Shown here piece by piece: positions 33,931 to 44,490 of a stretch of DNA of 64,000 nt. The translations under genes and the position numbers were made by a program. Below the pieces are notes generated by a model. That model was not told where the DNA came from. It saw only the letters and a program-made list of their open reading frames with translations, and searched no databases. Numbering within the stretch: position 1 is the stretch's first letter; each line of letters opens with the position of its first letter. Source of the DNA: Apostichopus japonicus (Eukaryota; Echinodermata; Holothuroidea; Aspidochirotida; Stichopodidae); assembly GCF_037975245.1 (NCBI RefSeq), contig NC_092570.1, forward strand, positions 7,315,001-7,379,000. The letters are read 5' to 3'.

Positions 33931-35504
33931 CAGTGGCGTCGCCAAGGGGGGGGGGCAGGGGGGCACGTGCCCCCTGGAAAACCTAGTGCCCCCCGAGTGC
34001 CCCCATCTGAGATTTGGGTTGGTAAAAAAAAATATATATATTTTGTTATATTCAACTCCCATCATCTGAGTTGGTTTTTCATAAGGACAAAGAAGCACAG
34101 TAATTCGTATTTTCTTCAAATGAGCTGCGAAAAAATTAACAAGTTTAACCTTGACCGTCGGGTATCGAAGTCGTAACCCGCGCCATCACAACACTAGTTG
34201 GTCATAAGAACCTACGCTAGTCTTTCCTACTATTAACAGTACACTCAATTCACCTAATAGGTGCAAATTATGTTTCACCATGAGGAGCATGCTATAAGTT
34301 CATGTTCCTCGGGCCCTCCCTTAAAAATAATTCAGGTTCTTGGCGACAACGTTGCGTTAGATAGTGTAAAACCGCCTTCACCCCATTTCATTTCATCATA
34401 CAAAACAAAAAAAGCAAAAAGGTTTACAAAACGCATTTGAAAAAAAAAAACACTTTTGAAACATTGGCGCTAAATCTCGCAACACGCGGAATTATCCAAA
34501 CTGTTTCCAAAAGAACCGATTCTAGCCTACAAAGGGCCCAAAATCTCAAAGATTTAGCTTACTTGTTAACTCAAGGTTTTGTACTAACGAAGAATCAGCT
34601 AACTCTCAAGGTTTACACGAAGCTTTTTTAGATGCTCTTATAGTTGCACTATGAGTCCATAAAAACACGTGCACACAAAATAGATGCATTTTGAGAACGA
34701 GACGCCCAGGCCGAATATAAAATATTCAAAGGCTACTACTGATGAGGCTCCTCCTATAAAGTTTGAGAGCAGAAACCGGTCTAGTTGGTCATAAGAACCT
34801 ACGCTAGTCTTTCCTACTATTAACAGTACACTCAATTCACCTAATAGGTGCAATCATGTTTCACCATGAGGAGCATGCTATAAGTTCATGTTCCTCGGGC
34901 CCTCCCTTAAAAATACTTCAGGTTCTTGGCGACTACGTTGCGTCAGATAGTGTAAAACCGCCCTCACCTATATTAACCCTGTTGTGTAGGGGGTGCAGAG
35001 GTCATTTGAGGTCAGATGCTTGTAGGAACAAATGGCGAATGTCCACACCTGCATACTGAGCCATACTCGATGTGTGATCCAACTTTGGATTGCATGGTGA
35101 GATCCCTGATAGGAGCCAATAACGATGTGGAACCTGTTACATCTTAATAGATAATGGGAGAAAACGAGAAGGACAAGAAAGGAGTCGGGGGGTCATGCAC
35201 ACATTAATTCAACAAATGTAGGTTCTATTGATAGGGTTAGGCATAATATCGACAGCATGTGGTTCATATCCTCTGCAAAATTCTGCGCTTTGTTAAAATC
35301 ATTACCTCAAAAATAGCAATTTCCGGAGATATTTTCAGATCGAATTTAGCATCAAATGTGGCACCATTTTGCATCTAGCTCATCCTCAGTATGCGAAAAT
35401 TTTCAAAAGGACCCCTCCCCAGGACGGCGATCCATATCCACCTAAGTGCCCCCATCAAATGCTGGTGCCCCCCCCCCAGACTGAAAAGTCTGGTGACGCC
35501 ACTG
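33931..35504. mobile_element. non-autonomous hAT-type DNA transposon, 1574 bp
   Basis: Inverted ends CAGTGGCGTCGCCA (33931) and TGGTGACGCCACTG (to 35504) are followed inward by poly-G and poly-C. A perfect 8-bp duplication TCTCCACT flanks the element (33923-33930, 35505-35512), and the R3 unit shows the empty site near 18940-18955. Eight-base duplications and CAGTGGCG ends are hAT features. No transposase domain is recognised in its short frames. Confidence 0.88.
34194..34968. repeat. 188-bp direct repeat inside the hAT element
   Basis: 34194-34382 and 34781-34968 are near-identical, both beginning CTAGTTGGTCATAAG and ending near AAAACCGCC(T/C)TCACC. The unit may be an internal duplication or a nested insertion; the 400 bases between the copies are AT-rich and unassigned. 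Confidence 0.85.
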
Positions 35505-35512
35505 TCTCCACT

Positions 35513-38500
35513 AACTCAACCGGTATAATAATGGTCGAATGCCACTAGAAGTGAATGTTGGGGAGGGGGAAGTCGGGGAGGGGACGCATGGGCTGGTGAA
35601 CATCATTATTCCTGTGTAGTCATGCGAGGACTACTAAGAATCGAAAATGTACTTGTTCTTTTCACGAACAAATCTGACGGAGAAGGGAAGCTAGGCCACC
35701 GGTGTGAGTCACATCATGGAAAGATACTGTATTGTATTAACTATACAAGCACATACAATAACTTTCTAACTTTTGGGATCTGAAAAGAAAGGAAGTTAAT
35801 AGAGTAATTTAACAGAAGCAGTTATCAGGTTTGTCTGTACTATAGTTTGAAGAATAGGTAGTGTAGTTTGTATTTGTTGTCCGTCACGGTTGAGGTTACT
35901 TGGCAAATTTCCTTGTAACACTTGACGTTTAGTGCTTGTAGAATTAACACCAAACATGTCGTCGTCACTATGGTAACGTACTGGATTGAACATAACCTAT
36001 CTATCTTTGACAAATATTTGTAAGCATGCACCGGGTCGTGCAAATCTCCTATATATTACATCATTTTTAATGGTTAAATTTAACTTACAATTGCCTGATA
36101 AATTGAATCAATGCCGACCCTTGACTGTCCAAAGAAACTACTCTGGGTTCTTCTATCCACGTTCGGTACTACTTTAGTGATATTTTTCGTCAGATACTTA
36201 CACACGTAGTATGTACTTGGAGGTATCAAACAGACCCCGAATGTATCTTTCTTCTTGTTCTTGAAAGGCACTGTCTCCTCGGTGTTATTGTGTGGCCGAG
36301 CAATTAGCTAATCGTACATTTCGAAAAAGTTTGCAAAATAATTATTTTTCCCTTGGTTTTGTTGTATGTACGCTATGCTAAAAAGTGTTTTACGTATACA
36401 ATCGTTCCATGCATCACTTGATGAATGACCTTATGACGTGGACAATATGAAACCCACTACCGGGAAAATTTGATACCTAGCATCAATAGAGACATATACT
36501 AACTGATAAACGTACATGTGCCGACATGTAGTAATAGTAATCACACCTTTACGAGTGTCGCGCAACTGGAACGTATCCTCTACCGTAGATAAATTGCAGT
36601 GTTTCTGTTTCCATGACTTTATAGTGCTACTGTATAAGATTGGTATCTTGGTTTCAACTGTTTACAGCGTATACCGTAGTTCCAGTGTCAAACGATGTAA
36701 CTTAACTGTTTTATTGAAATGAGAAGTAAATAACATGAATGAGTCTGATATCAAACTAGTACAAATTTGAGTTATAGTTTTCAATGATTGTGAGTTCAAA
36801 ATCAAGAAACGCTATTTAAGTGTACTTTTTACTTGAACCAATGTAATCTACTGCAAAAGTCCATAATTGAAGTGATGGAACTGAACACCTTAATAGACTA
36901 CCAAACAGAAATCTGTAAAACAATACAGTAATAGTACAATGTGTTTGTTGCTTTATGTTAATGAAGTAACATATACAATGCCAACACGGATAAGAAAGAA
37001 AGTCGAACTCTTTCAATTTACTGAACATGTCAACTCAGCCAACATGTTGATTGTCTGTTTATTTTACTTTAGTAGAGTAATGTGTCAATTTTTATTGATT
37101 CATGAAATCAGTAGGCCTCGGTCTTGCTATCTTTAGACCCGTAATAGCAATTATAACCTACTTGTACTATATGAGAAATTGTCATACTATGTCATACTAT
37201 TTTAAGAAAATAATCATGCAATAATTTATGTAAAATATATTCCGAGCGTAGGAATTAACTCTGTGTTATATATTTGTTGAATTCTAATGCTATCGTATGC
37301 CTAGGCCTTAATAATCTGAACAATAGTAACCGAGCGATTTATTTTCGCTTTCTCCATTCAGTGTAGGATGGAGTAGTATGATTGAAATTTTATCAGTACG
37401 GCAACTATAAGGTTACCACCGTATCCATGCACGTTACATTATTTGCACGTCTTTACATGTAAGCGTCGTATGCGCAGTAATAGACATTGCGGTTTAGGCT
37501 ATATAGAGATGTTTTACTTTTAACTTCATACAGTAGCAATACCTATGATGTTGTTATCGCGAAACTGTGATGCTTCCTTCATAAAGTTTGATGATAAGGA
37601 AAAAAAAGGTTTTCAATCATATATTTTTTGATAAGTTTAGACTTCCAAAGAGTAAGAACTTACAAAGGTTTTGGTTCAAATGCTGTCCCATTAGGGCCAA
37701 CGTAAGCTCATAACTCATATACATATTCGAACTTTTGACTTTATATGAACAAGTAGAACAGAAAAATACAAGTGACATAATCGTCAACTGAAAAATATAG
37801 CAAAGAAGGCAGGTAACACATTTTATTTTTCTGTGTAGTATGTATAGTATACTTTTAATATACTTTAACAATCAACCAAAATCTAAAATAAAATTATATA
37901 TAGTTGAAGGTCAACACACAACACCGATATAGCATTCTCTGATTACCATGGTTTGTATATAGTTATACGGATGAGCATGAACTCCTTACAATATTTACAG
38001 GCGTCCCTAAAATGTTGATTTTAATTGGTTAGACTGAAAGTAATCAAGTTTTGAATCAAATCATTTAATGACTTCAAAAGCGCTTCTCTTAAAGTTGTCT
38101 CATTGCACTTCAGTATTAAAAGAAAAGAAAAATTAATTAAAAAAAAATGCATAAAAATTTCACCTTCATTCATATCGGTTTTAAATTCTGACTTTATATA
38201 AATGTTAAGTTGTTCAATATTGTAATATTTTTCAATTCGTTTACTTTTATTCCTGTTTTCTTTTTCATTCAAAGACTTTCAAATGATTTTACAACACATC
38301 TCTCTACAGTGAAAAACATTGTTCAGTTATCATATTTACCACCTTGTCAGCTAGGAGTTTGAGAAGAAACAATATATGAAAAGATTTAAAGCAAAAAGGC
38401 ATGAAAGTATTTAAAAGAATTGTTTCTTCTTTGTCAATGATGTCATCCTATATGTAGTTTCGTTGTTCTGGCGAGATGTAATTCACCGACACAGATTTAA

Positions 38501-38902
38501 AGTAGAAGGATACCAATTAATTAACCTACTTTTAAACATTTAATTAACCATGTGGTTAACCTATGTGATGAAGATGTAGGTAATAATCAACTTCATCAAA
38601 ACAGTTGAGAAAGATATTATTCCGTTAGCAAGATATCACTGCTCTCGATGTTCTTTCATGTATAAATAGAGAAGACTAAGGACTTGAGCAAGTCCACACA
38701 TCTATTCGTTGAAACCAACGGCGCTTTGGGTTTTTCATGTATAATGATTGTTTGCTTTTTTTTTTCTTTGACACGATAAAGCTTTGATAATTTTCATCAA
38801 TTGTCTCAATCGATGTAAGGCATGCCACTGGTTCCGTTTCCCCAAATACGTTTTAATATTAAGTACGTATATTAAGAGTCGTTAAATACAGCGACTCCGT
38901 CT
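35513..38902. other. intergenic mosaic of duplicated modules
   Basis: About 35513-37600 is a diverged same-strand copy of 53750-55810. Its first part also matches 18950-19580 and 3470-3660. About 37620-38902 is the R6 3' flank, the reverse of the R1/R8/R9 3' flanks. The many short frames are not conserved between copies, so no gene is called. Confidence 0.7.
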
Positions 38903-38908
38903 TTTATT
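38903..38908 (-). terminator. AATAAA polyadenylation signal of R6
   Basis: TTTATT on the + strand at the same distance from the stop as in R4; it came with the short-class 3' end. Confidence 0.6.
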
Positions 38909-38935
38909 GATAACGCTTCCATCTCAGAATGTATT

Positions 38936-40324
38936 TTACTGTACAGTTTCGTATTGTTGAGCTGTCGGTGTTCCATAAGATTGCCTTGGTAACTCTCTGG
39001 TGTTAAGTTCTCTTTGGTCTGCATAGTCGTACGTGTCATTTGTATTGTTAGTTATGGTAGTATCGTACATTGTTTGGTCTGTGGTATTATGTATCCTCAT
39101 AGAATAGGCTGCAGCTGCTGCTGGATTTTCGTTCTCTTCGTTTTCTGCACTTTTTGACGCATTCTTCCTATCCTTAATTTGTAACATGTAAATAGAAGTG
39201 CTATAAACAGTCGATGGTACAGTCACTGGAAGCTCACCTTCATTCCTCATTGAATGCGGTACTTGATTACTATCTGTACGGTGTTCTTCTATTGCTTGAC
39301 ATGTTGAACTTTCTGAGTTAGCAGTATCGGATGATCTCCTGAAGACTACAGCTGTTTGACCCAAGTCGTTTCCCACCTGTGCTCTCTTCTCCTTCTTGTT
39401 TACTGTTTCAGAGAAGCTATTCTTCATCTTGTAAGTAATGACAGTCAAACTGGCGCAAACCATCAGAAAGACAGCCGCAGTAACTACAATAATTACAATG
39501 CTCTTAGGTTTCTTTGCTGGCTGCTTGCTAGTATCAGATGGTAGTGATGTGTGACGTAATGTACTCATTAAACGATTAATACGTGTTGGTGGAACACTGG
39601 TATATGATGTGCTAATATCGATCCCGCGAGAATAATTGAGATTAAAAATACAACTTTTCGAAGCTTCCAATGAATAAGAACACTTGTATTGTTCCATTCG
39701 ATTCTCCCCGTTTATATTCTCAATAGACACGCCTACGCGCTTCACCTTGCTAGGACCTTTTCTTATTGTGAATTCCGTAAATGTTGTCGAACCAACTCCT
39801 ATATCAAATATTTCCCATGTCTGAGGAACGTAACTACCAGTCGGACTAAAGGTGTAACATAACAATTGAAAGTTATTTTCATATTCATTGAACTTAGTCA
39901 AACACTGAGGCGATTCAGTAACAACATTGAGTTCATACTTATCCTTCATTGTTGTGTCTCCATTCTGTACAAGACATTTATATATTCCTTTGTGCTGTAA
40001 GTTTACATTGTTAATTTGAATATTCAGTGAACAATTTGACGAACGACTATTAGTAAAACCACTATCCTGGGACTGAAACCCTCCTTCCTCGTAGATAGAG
40101 GTGTCATTAAATGACATTGATATATTACAGGTTGTCAATCCATCCCACACACACTGTAAAATAAAGAGCTCTCCAGGAAAGATGACGTCACTAAATTGTC
40201 TGAATCCTTCCGCAGGACCAAGATGTACGGATTTGGTTTGTACTGAAGCTACAAGAAGTATATGAATAATGGCGCCAAACATAAAGTAAGAGACAAGTCG
40301 AAGATTATACGTGCTTTCCATCAT
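38936..40324 (-). CDS. R6, hybrid two-Ig-domain receptor (R10-type body, R4-type tail)
   Basis: Intact single exon of 462 residues, ATG 40324. Residues 1 to about 365 are close to R10: signal peptide, V-like domain (C58, C66, C98, C117), C2-like domain (Phe instead of the extra Cys), transmembrane about 274-297 (SIVIIVVTAAVFLMVCASLTVI) and membrane-near tail. At about residue 366 (near 39229) the sequence switches to the short class: a scrap of its stalk (TVPST), then DRKNASKSAENEENENP, YSMRI, YDTTI, YDYA, SYGT and YETVQ, with the short-class transmembrane segment deleted between them. A one-base loss (AAATTAAGG against AAACTAAAGG) restores the frame. The R10 motif YQEI is CQAI here, so all useful tail tyrosines come from the short-class part. 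The 3' flank is also R4-like, so the breakpoint is a recombination within the gene. Confidence 0.9.
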   Translation of the reverse strand: MMESTYNLRLVSYFMFGAIIHILLVASVQTKSVHLGPAEGFRQFSDVIFPGELFILQCVWDGLTTCNISMSFNDTSIYEEGGFQSQDSGFTNSRSSNCSLNIQINNVNLQHKGIYKCLVQNGDTTMKDKYELNVVTESPQCLTKFNEYENNFQLLCYTFSPTGSYVPQTWEIFDIGVGSTTFTEFTIRKGPSKVKRVGVSIENINGENRMEQYKCSYSLEASKSCIFNLNYSRGIDISTSYTSVPPTRINRLMSTLRHTSLPSDTSKQPAKKPKSIVIIVVTAAVFLMVCASLTVITYKMKNSFSETVNKKEKRAQVGNDLGQTAVVFRRSSDTANSESSTCQAIEEHRTDSNQVPHSMRNEGELPVTVPSTVYSTSIYMLQIKDRKNASKSAENEENENPAAAAAYSMRIHNTTDQTMYDTTITNNTNDTYDYADQRELNTRELPRQSYGTPTAQQYETVQ

Positions 40325-41207
40325 CTCTTACACTCAACAATCGAATTGTCTGGAAAAACTGCGACAGATCGCTCTTACTTAAATCCCTTGCCAACAGAAC
40401 ACCGCTCACACCTTTTCAATGGCTGTTACTAGAACATGTTGTATTTTATGAAATTTAATATGATCGGACGACAACTGCAAAACAGTGACACGAACAGAAA
40501 TGACATAAAACAAAATCCACACGATAATAACATAACAAAAATTAATAAACTCCATTCCGTACACACTATAAATAAAAAGAGCTCTCCGTGGAAAGATAGC
40601 GTCACTATATTCTGTGAATCCTTCTGAAGGTCCATATGATCAGGACGTAGTTTGTACTGAAGATTCAAGAAGCATATGAGTTAATGGCGCTATGCATGTA
40701 GTAAGATATACATGGAAGACGATAGATGGCCATTACATCAATGTAATTTACACTGAATCCAATTCACAGAAAGACCAGCACATATTTTTCATAGATCTCC
40801 TCACCAGTTGTCAATAGAGCACACCCTGACACTAACTTAACGACGGTGAAATATATTACAGTGCTAACGACATATAATTCATATGATCGATACCAAAAAT
40901 TAGAGTAAAGTGAAGCAGGAAGCGATAAATCCAACCTATTATAACACATTTACACGCAATTTCACTTTTACATTGAGAAACTAATTGTGTTAGCCTGAGG
41001 TACGTTGTTCGAGTAAAGTTTGAACATGAACTACAAGTAAAGATCTGTTTCAAAAAGAATGATATTTGTAACTTCCTCATTAGGAATTCCTAGTTCAGCA
41101 ATGCATTCGTTGAGAGTGTGACACGTCTTATCTTCATTCAATGTTATTCTTTCAATAGTTCCTTTATGTCAGTAATGAAATATCAAGTTAGAGAGCTATA
41201 TATATTA
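40325..41207 (-). promoter_or_regulatory. 5' flank of R6
   Basis: Leader at 40325-40405, then sequence shared with the flanks of R7 (47170-48060) and R10 (60941-61715), including a family relic at 40550-40730. It ends in GAGAGCTATATATATTATGC just as the R7 flank does. Confidence 0.6.
40550..40730 (-). pseudogene. relic of receptor signal-peptide/first-domain start
   Basis: Reverse-strand similarity to codons 1 to about 60 of the family: an MLLES-like hydrophobic piece, YxVVCTEW remnants, and the conserved SEGFTEYSD-like words in broken frame. The same relic lies upstream of R7 and R10 at the same distance, so it predates their duplication. Confidence 0.6.
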
Positions 41208-41223
41208 TGCTATATATATTAAG

Positions 41224-41270
<47 letters not shown>

Positions 41271-41271
41271 G

Positions 41272-41305
<34 letters not shown>

Positions 41306-41340
41306 GTGTGTATATATATATATATATATATATGTATAGA
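41208..41340. repeat. (TA)n tract
   Basis: Pure TA runs broken by AAGC and CATGTGTG; also present in the R7 flank at 48045-48150. Confidence 0.95.
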
Positions 41341-41450
41341 TATAATATAACGAAAATCCACGTTTACTCCAAAAGAAAATATTATTAGAGAAAACCAGAG
41401 AAATAAGATATGACTCATAATTGACAAATAAGGAGTAAGTTTTAGAAAAT

Positions 41451-41493
41451 ATATTGGAATTTTCGGTCCCCATGGGACCTTCGTCAGCAATAT
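41451..41493 (-). ncRNA. hammerhead ribozyme motif of the Penelope-like element
   Basis: Read on the - strand: ATATTG, then the core CTGACGA, stem II GGTCCC/GGGACC closed by a three-base loop, then GAAA, a palindromic AATT and C, then CAATAT. ATATTG and CAATAT pair perfectly as stem I. The tiny palindromic stem III in GAAAATTC parallels the GAAACGTC form of minimal Penelope hammerheads, which cleave best as dimers. An extra A lies between CTGACGA and stem II. Found by eye, no folding run. Confidence 0.7.
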
Positions 41494-41621
41494 TTGGCAG
41501 TCGAATGAGAAGTACAAAATGTGACACAATGAAAGTATGACGCTAGATAAGTTGCAATGATGGAATTAAAACCAAATAAACCATGACTATACAGGAAGCG
41601 GATTAAGGAGAAAAGAACGGA

Positions 41622-43720
41622 TTACATATGCTTGTAGAACTGATAGTTGTTAAGGGGTCCCAAGTCTTTGTTGAGGCCGGTGATGTGAGACTTAATACGA
41701 AAGATCCAATCGATTTCTTTACGTTTACGTTCAGTAGTTGATTTGAAGTTCGAGGCAATTAAAATATATTTTAGGTTATTTAGAGAATGACTATGACGAT
41801 TGAAATGTTCAGAAACTGGGAATCCTGCAAAATTATCACGAATAGATTTTTTTGTGATTGTTAAAACGTAAGCGGAACCGGGAGCCTGTTTCACCTACAT
41901 AATTGCCCTCTTTGCAAAGTACACAATAGAAAATGTAAATAACATTAATAGAATCACAAGAGAAAGAAGGGGGTCTTAGACTAAAGTCAACATTGGGAAT
42001 CTTGACCACGGTGCCTGGGGTAATATGAGGGCATATTTGGCATCTAGGTTTACCGCAAGGAAAATTGCCTGCGGAGGTGGAAACTGAGCGGGGGAGTCTG
42101 GAGGAAGTGAGAAGAAATTTAAGGTTGGGGGTTGATGAAATGCTAGCATGGGGGGTACCTTAAACGATTCTCCTACAGACTGATCGTCTTGAAATACAGC
42201 AAATTCCTGTTTGATGGAGCGAATGAAAGATTTGATGAGGGGGTTGTAACTGGTAACGAACGGAATGCGTGTGTTGGGACTTTTAGACTTGTATTTTAAT
42301 AAGTCCTCACGGCTCAACTTGTCGGCCCTGGAAATACCCTGTCTAATTAAGTGAAGGGGGTATCCGACGTTCAAGAAATAACCAGTTAATATGGATACCT
42401 GGTGTTCAAAATCACATGGGTTGGAGCAAATGCGTTTAAGCCTAAGGCATTGGCTGTAAACAATGGAACTCTTGAGATTATGTGGGTGAAAACTATTAAA
42501 GTGTAAATACATATGAATATCAGTGGGCTTATAATAGACCGAAGTGGTTAAGGAATTGCCATCCAACTTGACCAGAACATCTAGGAATGAAATTTGATGT
42601 TTGGAAACTTCGACAGAAAATTGAATGCTGTCATGAAAAGAATTAACACGATCAAAGAAAGACTTAAGAGATTCTTCACCATGTGGCCAGACAAAAAATA
42701 TATCGTCAATATATCTATAATAATGTGATGGCTTAAGAGGAGAAGTGGATAGCATTTCCTGTTCTAATTCGTGCATAAATATGTTGGCGTAACAAGGTGC
42801 CATCTTAGTGCCCATAGCGGTACCATTGATTTGTAGATAATATTTCCCGTTAAAAGAGAAATAATTATTACTTAATATGAAACGTAAAATGGGACCAAGA
42901 TCATCACCTAAAGTGGGGTTGGTGGCATGCTCACGAAGAAAATTTTGACAAGCGATAATTCCTTCATCATGAGGGATATTAGTGTACAAAGAGGATACAT
43001 CCATAGTAACGAGTAATGAATTAATTGGTAACGCCTGAATAGTGTTTAGAATTCTCAAAACATGCGTAGTGTCCTGTATATAAGAAGAAATATGGTTTAA
43101 TAAAGGGTTGGGTATGGAGTCCATGTATCCTGAAAGATGCTCAGTTAGCGTACCAATTCCTGAAATAATAGGTCGGCAAGGAGGGAATAGCTTGAGTTTC
43201 CTGGCTAGCTTACAAATGTCAGAACGGCGGATATTCTCAGGGTCAGAAGGGGTCACTCCGGGTAGTGCTTGTTGAACCTCTGTTATTAATTAAGGTAGTT
43301 TGTGGACTTTAGGTAAAGTATAGAACATACTCAACGACGGATGCTTAGGTGTAAGTTCTGCTATCTTGGTTGCTATGTGGTCTGGTACCGATTGACATAA
43401 TTCGTCAATTTTGGGTTGGAAGAGTCTGGAAGGGTCCTCCGGTAATATCTTGTAAAAATCAGAGTTACTAAGTTGCTTCTCTGCTTCAAAAATGTAGTCG
43501 GTGGTGTTAAGAATAGTGGTGGCACCTCCTTTATCCGCTTGTCGCATTCTCTAAAATAAATTTGTCAAGGTAAGTTTTGGCTTTGCAGGCAAATGAGTCT
43601 ATAAATCTGTTGCGTCCTTCTGGTGGTGTCCAACTGGATTTTTTGTTGGGAACATGTAGTGTTGGCTGCGTGTCCTTGCTGTTGATGTCTGGAATCGGGT
43701 CGGAAGTGTTATCTTCGATG
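41622..43720 (-). pseudogene. Penelope-like reverse transcriptase with GIY-YIG endonuclease, frameshifted
   Basis: Pieces in order: an N-terminal segment (43720-43560); 43547-43290, ending in the PKVHK word typical of Penelope reverse transcriptases; 43256-41976 with VTMDVSSLYTNIP, GTAMGTKMAP and the catalytic YRYIDDIFF (near 42713); then, out of frame, a zinc-finger-like PCGKPRCQICPHI and a GIY-YIG nuclease (IYIFYCVLC ... GNYVGETGS, near 41900); and a last piece 41894-41622 (GFPVSEHFNRHSHS). At least three frameshifts and a stop near 43290 make this copy inactive. Confidence 0.88.
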
Positions 43721-43804
43721 TGTATATCTATGTATATATCTATGTATAGATATATATAGATATATATTTATATTAAATATATATATATAAATATATATAT
43801 ATAT

Positions 43805-43923
43805 TATTGAAATCGTAGTGAGTTGAAAAATCCTGAACAGTGAAAGAACTTCCAGTCTCCACCGGGATTCGAACCCGGGCCTCCCGTTTTATATGCGGGC
43901 ACTCTAATTACTAGACTATGGAC
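43805..43923 (-). repeat. tRNA-derived SINE with (TA)n tail
   Basis: On the - strand the head has an A-box-like TAGTCTAGTAATTAGAG and a perfect B box GGGTTCGAATCCC; the acceptor arm pairs only partly. A 50-base body (AGTTCTTTCACTGTTC ... CTACGATTTC) follows, then (TA)n. Pieces of the same SINE occur at 50241-50305 and as a palindrome at 61986-62104. Confidence 0.7.
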
Positions 43924-43925
43924 GT

Positions 43926-44270
43926 TGATTGTATGTTCAGAGGTTCGAAACCGGTTAGGAAGGTCGTAATTCCACTGTAGGCGTTTGTCACCTGTATCGA
44001 ACAATACTAGTTCTGTTATGGTGACATCTCTGAAGACTAAAGACATGAAAAACTACATGAAATACATCGAAAGCAGTCATTCTTTCGAATGGAATAATAT
44101 CTTTCTCAGCCTTTTTGATAACGTTGATTATTATCTACATTTTCATCACTTAGTTAAATCACTTGGTTCATTAATTGTTTAACAATAGGTTAATTAATTG
44201 GTTTCCTGCTACTTCAACTTTGTGTCAGTAAATTACATCTCACCAGTAACACGAAACTACATGAACGATG
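43926..44270 (+). other. relic of a short-class 3' flank
   Basis: About 44030-44270 matches the R1 downstream sequence at 2345-2560 (GGAATAATATCTTTCT ... TTCATCAC). No R gene body remains in front of it, so it is a stranded piece of a lost or rearranged copy. Confidence 0.6.

Positions 44271-44334
<64 letters not shown>
44271..44334. repeat. (TA)n tract
   Basis: About 32 uninterrupted TA units lying between two unrelated receptor-derived pieces, so possibly a rearrangement joint. Confidence 0.95.
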
Positions 44335-44338
<4 letters not shown>

Positions 44339-44379
44339 GCACGAACATGAAAAGTTTGCAGCTAGCTCAATACAGAAGA

Positions 44380-44490
44380 GCCATCGGCAAGAAAATCTTA
44401 CCTCTGTCTTACAAGTTATAACGGTCAACCAGACAGATAAAAACAGAAATAAAAGTGTAAAAGCTACGACGATAATAATCCGAACTGATA
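44380..44490 (-). pseudogene. relic of a long-class transmembrane segment
   Basis: The - strand reads a hydrophobic stretch ending LTVITCKTEVRFSC, matching R7 (LTVIMCKTKARFSSK) and R2 (LTVIMCKTNGRFSCK). Neither Ig domains nor a tail remain next to it. A fainter relic may exist at 4730-4780 in the duplicated block. Confidence 0.7.

Larger units (their letters stand above)
41346..43745 (-). mobile_element. Penelope-like retroelement, degenerate copy
   Basis: Contains a frameshifted reverse transcriptase/GIY-YIG reading frame and, at its 3' side, a hammerhead ribozyme motif, a combination known from Penelope-like elements. Both ends run into (TA)n DNA, so exact ends and target duplication could not be set. 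Confidence 0.85.

Noticed and set aside
36516-37136. Several 60-70-codon frames between R5 and R6
   Set aside because: The paralogous block at 54690-55280 does not keep the frames intact.
41267-41529. Frames made of repeated Tyr-Ile
   Set aside because: They are translations of (TA)n microsatellites, as are those at 44268, 50147 and 61789.
43856-43923. A functional tRNA gene
   Set aside because: The B box is perfect, but acceptor and anticodon stems pair poorly and a SINE body with (TA)n follows.
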